From positions 258,240-322,239 of the forward strand of contig NMRA01000178.1 in NCBI GenBank assembly GCA_002633005.1: a DNA stretch of 64,000 nt. The letters are read 5' to 3'. This DNA is from Phoronis australis. Its lineage: Eukaryota > Phoronida > Phoronidae. The notes under the pieces are model-generated. The model ran no database searches. It worked only from the letters and a program-made list of their open reading frames with translations, and was not told where the DNA came from. The translations under genes were made by a program, and so were the position numbers. Within the stretch, counting starts at the first letter, position 1. Each line of letters starts with the position of its first letter. Shown in pieces: positions 61,521 to 64,000 of this stretch.

Positions 61521-64000
61521 AACTAGCTGTGATAGGAACTGAAAGACACAGTCTTATGACCTGTTGCTGTCGAAAGCTGTGGGAACAAATTAGAAGAACT
61601 ATTGGAACAGGTCTGTCGAATTAGTGAAGAGAAACCCAGCTTACCTTTATTTGTAAGGTGACTTGTAGACTACGGTAAAATTCTTCAGTTTGGGACAAAA
61701 ATAATTGCTAAAATTGCTGTATCTCTATTTTTCAGAGGCTCTCCACATTTGTTCAAATTTCCAAAATTTTACCAAATGTTGTTCGGTAATAGTTACATCA
61801 TACATACCATGCTAAAAGAAAAGTAAGTTTCTATGAAAAGTTACATTTGTTAAGGAATTTGACAAAATGAATTTCACCTGTCTGCCATATTGTGTACCGT
61901 GCTGTGAAGAATTTTTACCATAGTTAAATCCTGGTGAGGACTAGCCAATTCCAATCTCTTTTAGAAACTTAGCAGCGAATGCTTGCCCTCCCAACAAGGG
62001 CACAGAGTGGTCTCCTCTGCAATATACGGTAAACTCATGGGTTAACGCCCGTGGCCACTTAAATTAGGAAATCCCGAGACAGGAGGGTAGGCAATTATCC
62101 AAGCAGTGGGCGCTTAAACCGAAAATTGACAAAAAGTCGGGCATGGGCATTAACCCGTGAGTTTACGGTAGTTTTCTATTACTATTAACACCACACTGAT
62201 GCTGCTGGGTGATGACTGTACCTTGTAAGGTTACACTGTGTGCATACTGTTGTACTGGTGTTTGTAGTAAATATGTAGCACTGAATGTAAACCTTAGCCT
62301 ACAGACTGTAACTGTGTCATCGTACTAAACTGTGGGATAAATGCAGCATCCGGCAAGAAGTTACTAGACTCTGATTAATTGAGTACATAATATCCCGAGG
62401 TAATAAATGATCAATGTTGCACGCGTTCTTTAAAGCCTTTTTTAAATTGTGAGAGTGAAGAGCAAACGGGCTGCTCAACTTAATAATTTACCAAGCAAGA
62501 CCCCAAAGTTTTGCGACAGTATTATATTTTGCAACTTGGCGACTGAATGATTGATGGCTGATACGAGGCTAGGAGGCTTGCGTCATGTGTCATTCATACT
62601 GTCTTGTTGTAACAGCTTTGCGCACAAATGGGATTTAATAAGTTTATTTTCAAGTGCTACCTCAGTATTCCACAATTCTGGCAGTAGGAGAACGTGATGT
62701 CCCAACTAATTGTTTCTGCTGTCAATCAAGAGTAGATAAAAAGCATAATCTGCACATAAAAAGTGTTTCCAAGTAAAGATGTTTTTTAGAGCAAACTATG
62801 TACCAAATGATGGATTGGCGTCTTTACTTAAATTGTTGTTTCATTAATTTAATGGAGTTTTGTGTTGTGGCATGTGAGTGCTCGTCGCCCACTAGTAAGG
62901 AACTTAGCTCTGCATGTATATTTTATCAGCATTAATTTACTTAGCTGCCCTCAAATATCAAGCATAATCAAATTGCAGAAACTAATCCTTGGGTGAATAT
63001 CTAAGTCATCCTTCATCCTGTCTTCACTAATGGTGTAATAAATATTGATGTGTACTAGATGTGACTCAATATCAACAAAACTGAGGACTTCCAATGAGAA
63101 AATTGTTGTGGGCGTACATCTATTTTGAACTTAAAATCTCTTCAGTTCCCATTTTGGATCCATGTTCTTCAACTGTCATAGCCTTTCAAGTCAGAATTGT
63201 CTCCCTTTATTTAAATTTAATTTGTTACTGTAGCAGCACACGAGTTGAGGAAACAGAAGTCACTCTGAATGAAGGACATCTGTTGATTGATCATTGCAGA
63301 ATACATCCATTCATATGCGAAACTTATGGATGTCTTTAAGACTCATGCAGTGTTAACGCATTGGAAGAGTTCCAACATCAGTCACAGTTAGTTACTATTC
63401 AATGCGGGCTCGGTTACATACGACTTGACTAAGATACACACCCAACATGCTTTCATAAACACATGAGTGAACAAGAGTCCTGTGAAGTGCTACTTACATT
63501 CACAGCTAGCCTTAGTACAAAGCTGTATACTAACTATACACAGCATGCTTATCTGGCTCTGTGTGAACCACACTACTCTTGACTTGAAGTGACTCTATGT
63601 TTAAAGACTGTCCACTACTCCCTCTAGTGTAAATCATAATTGTCCATGTCACTTGACTTGAAATGAAATTCCAGTGTCATTGGTATGTCAGTCATGGCTG
63701 ATGGACAGTAGAGACAACTTAACGAGGATTCCCATTTACCTTACGTTAGTAATAAAGATACTGTGACATCACTCTCATTCTTATCCTTTCACCAATGGGA
63801 TGATGCCACTACTGTGCATTTTCTTACCACTGCTGAACCTAAAATTACATGACGAAAACCAGTCATTTATGTGTTACACGAACCCACAGCCTAAAGTATA
63901 GCCAGTCAAAATTTGAGTTGCATGACACAATGTTGTAATATGTAAACTTCATAGTCGATTCACGTGGATCACTTAACAACCTTATGGATACTGTCAATTA
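61521..64000. other. CYB5R4 3' UTR and flank
   Basis: AATAAA signals occur near 62403, 63039 and 63751, and I cannot tell which is used. A MITE lies at 62025-62170 and a partial TACGGTAAAATTC element starts near 61671. No further coding region is supported. Confidence 0.55.
62025..62170. mobile_element. MITE with TACGGTAAACTCA termini
   Basis: TACGGTAAACTCATGGGTTA on the left is inverted on the right as TAACCCGTGAGTTTACGGTA, with only three differences over the 26-bp arms. It is 146 bp and non-coding. It shares TACGGTAAA ends with elements near 24271 and 61671. Confidence 0.85.

Overview
The window is animal nuclear DNA: AT-rich, with GT-AG introns, poly(A) signals, tRNA-derived SINEs, many short inverted-repeat elements and long intergenic repeats. 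Gene content and intron-exon structure fit an invertebrate. A marine deuterostome such as a hemichordate is my guess, but the species cannot be fixed from sequence alone. Four runs of N (single bases at 1965 and 18466, 29042-29061 and 47361-47449) show that this is a draft assembly.

Layout. 1-8.3 kb is gene-free and repeat-rich: a satellite-related block, a duplicated ~1.25-kb unit, and a 21-bp minisatellite. 8.6-20.5 kb (+) is a six-exon NUDT18-type Nudix hydrolase gene. 22.5-35.7 kb (-) is a 13-exon PPIL4 gene (cyclophilin, RRM, RS tail; 514 codons). It is head to head with an intronless KRR1 gene (35.9-37.0 kb, +) across a 204-bp shared promoter region. 39.2-44.0 kb (-) holds an unrecognised secreted or membrane thrombospondin type 1 repeat gene with two phase-compatible terminal exons. 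46.05-46.86 kb (-) is a long orphan open frame whose 5' end I cannot resolve. 48.4-61.5 kb (+) is a complete 13-exon CYB5R4 gene (cytochrome b5, CS and ferredoxin-reductase-like domains; 525 codons). I rebuilt the NUDT18, PPIL4 and CYB5R4 exons by hand; all splice phases close and all three frames are intact from ATG to stop.

The genes are unrelated housekeeping functions (nucleotide-pool sanitation, splicing, ribosome biogenesis, ER redox) plus one extracellular protein. PPIL4 and KRR1 are likely co-regulated through the shared promoter. The most unusual signals are structural. (1) Two different genes, NUDT18 and CYB5R4, each carry in their third intron a tandem array that looks seeded from the junction of the exon just upstream, so the authentic 5' splice site is followed by a run of decoy copies. 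(2) A satellite with a ~449-bp higher-order period (144+161+143 bp subunits) carries a match or near-match to the CTCF core consensus in most subunits, and the same motif recurs at isolated sites across the window. (3) The TSP1 gene appears able to end in either a second TSP1 domain or a transmembrane tail.
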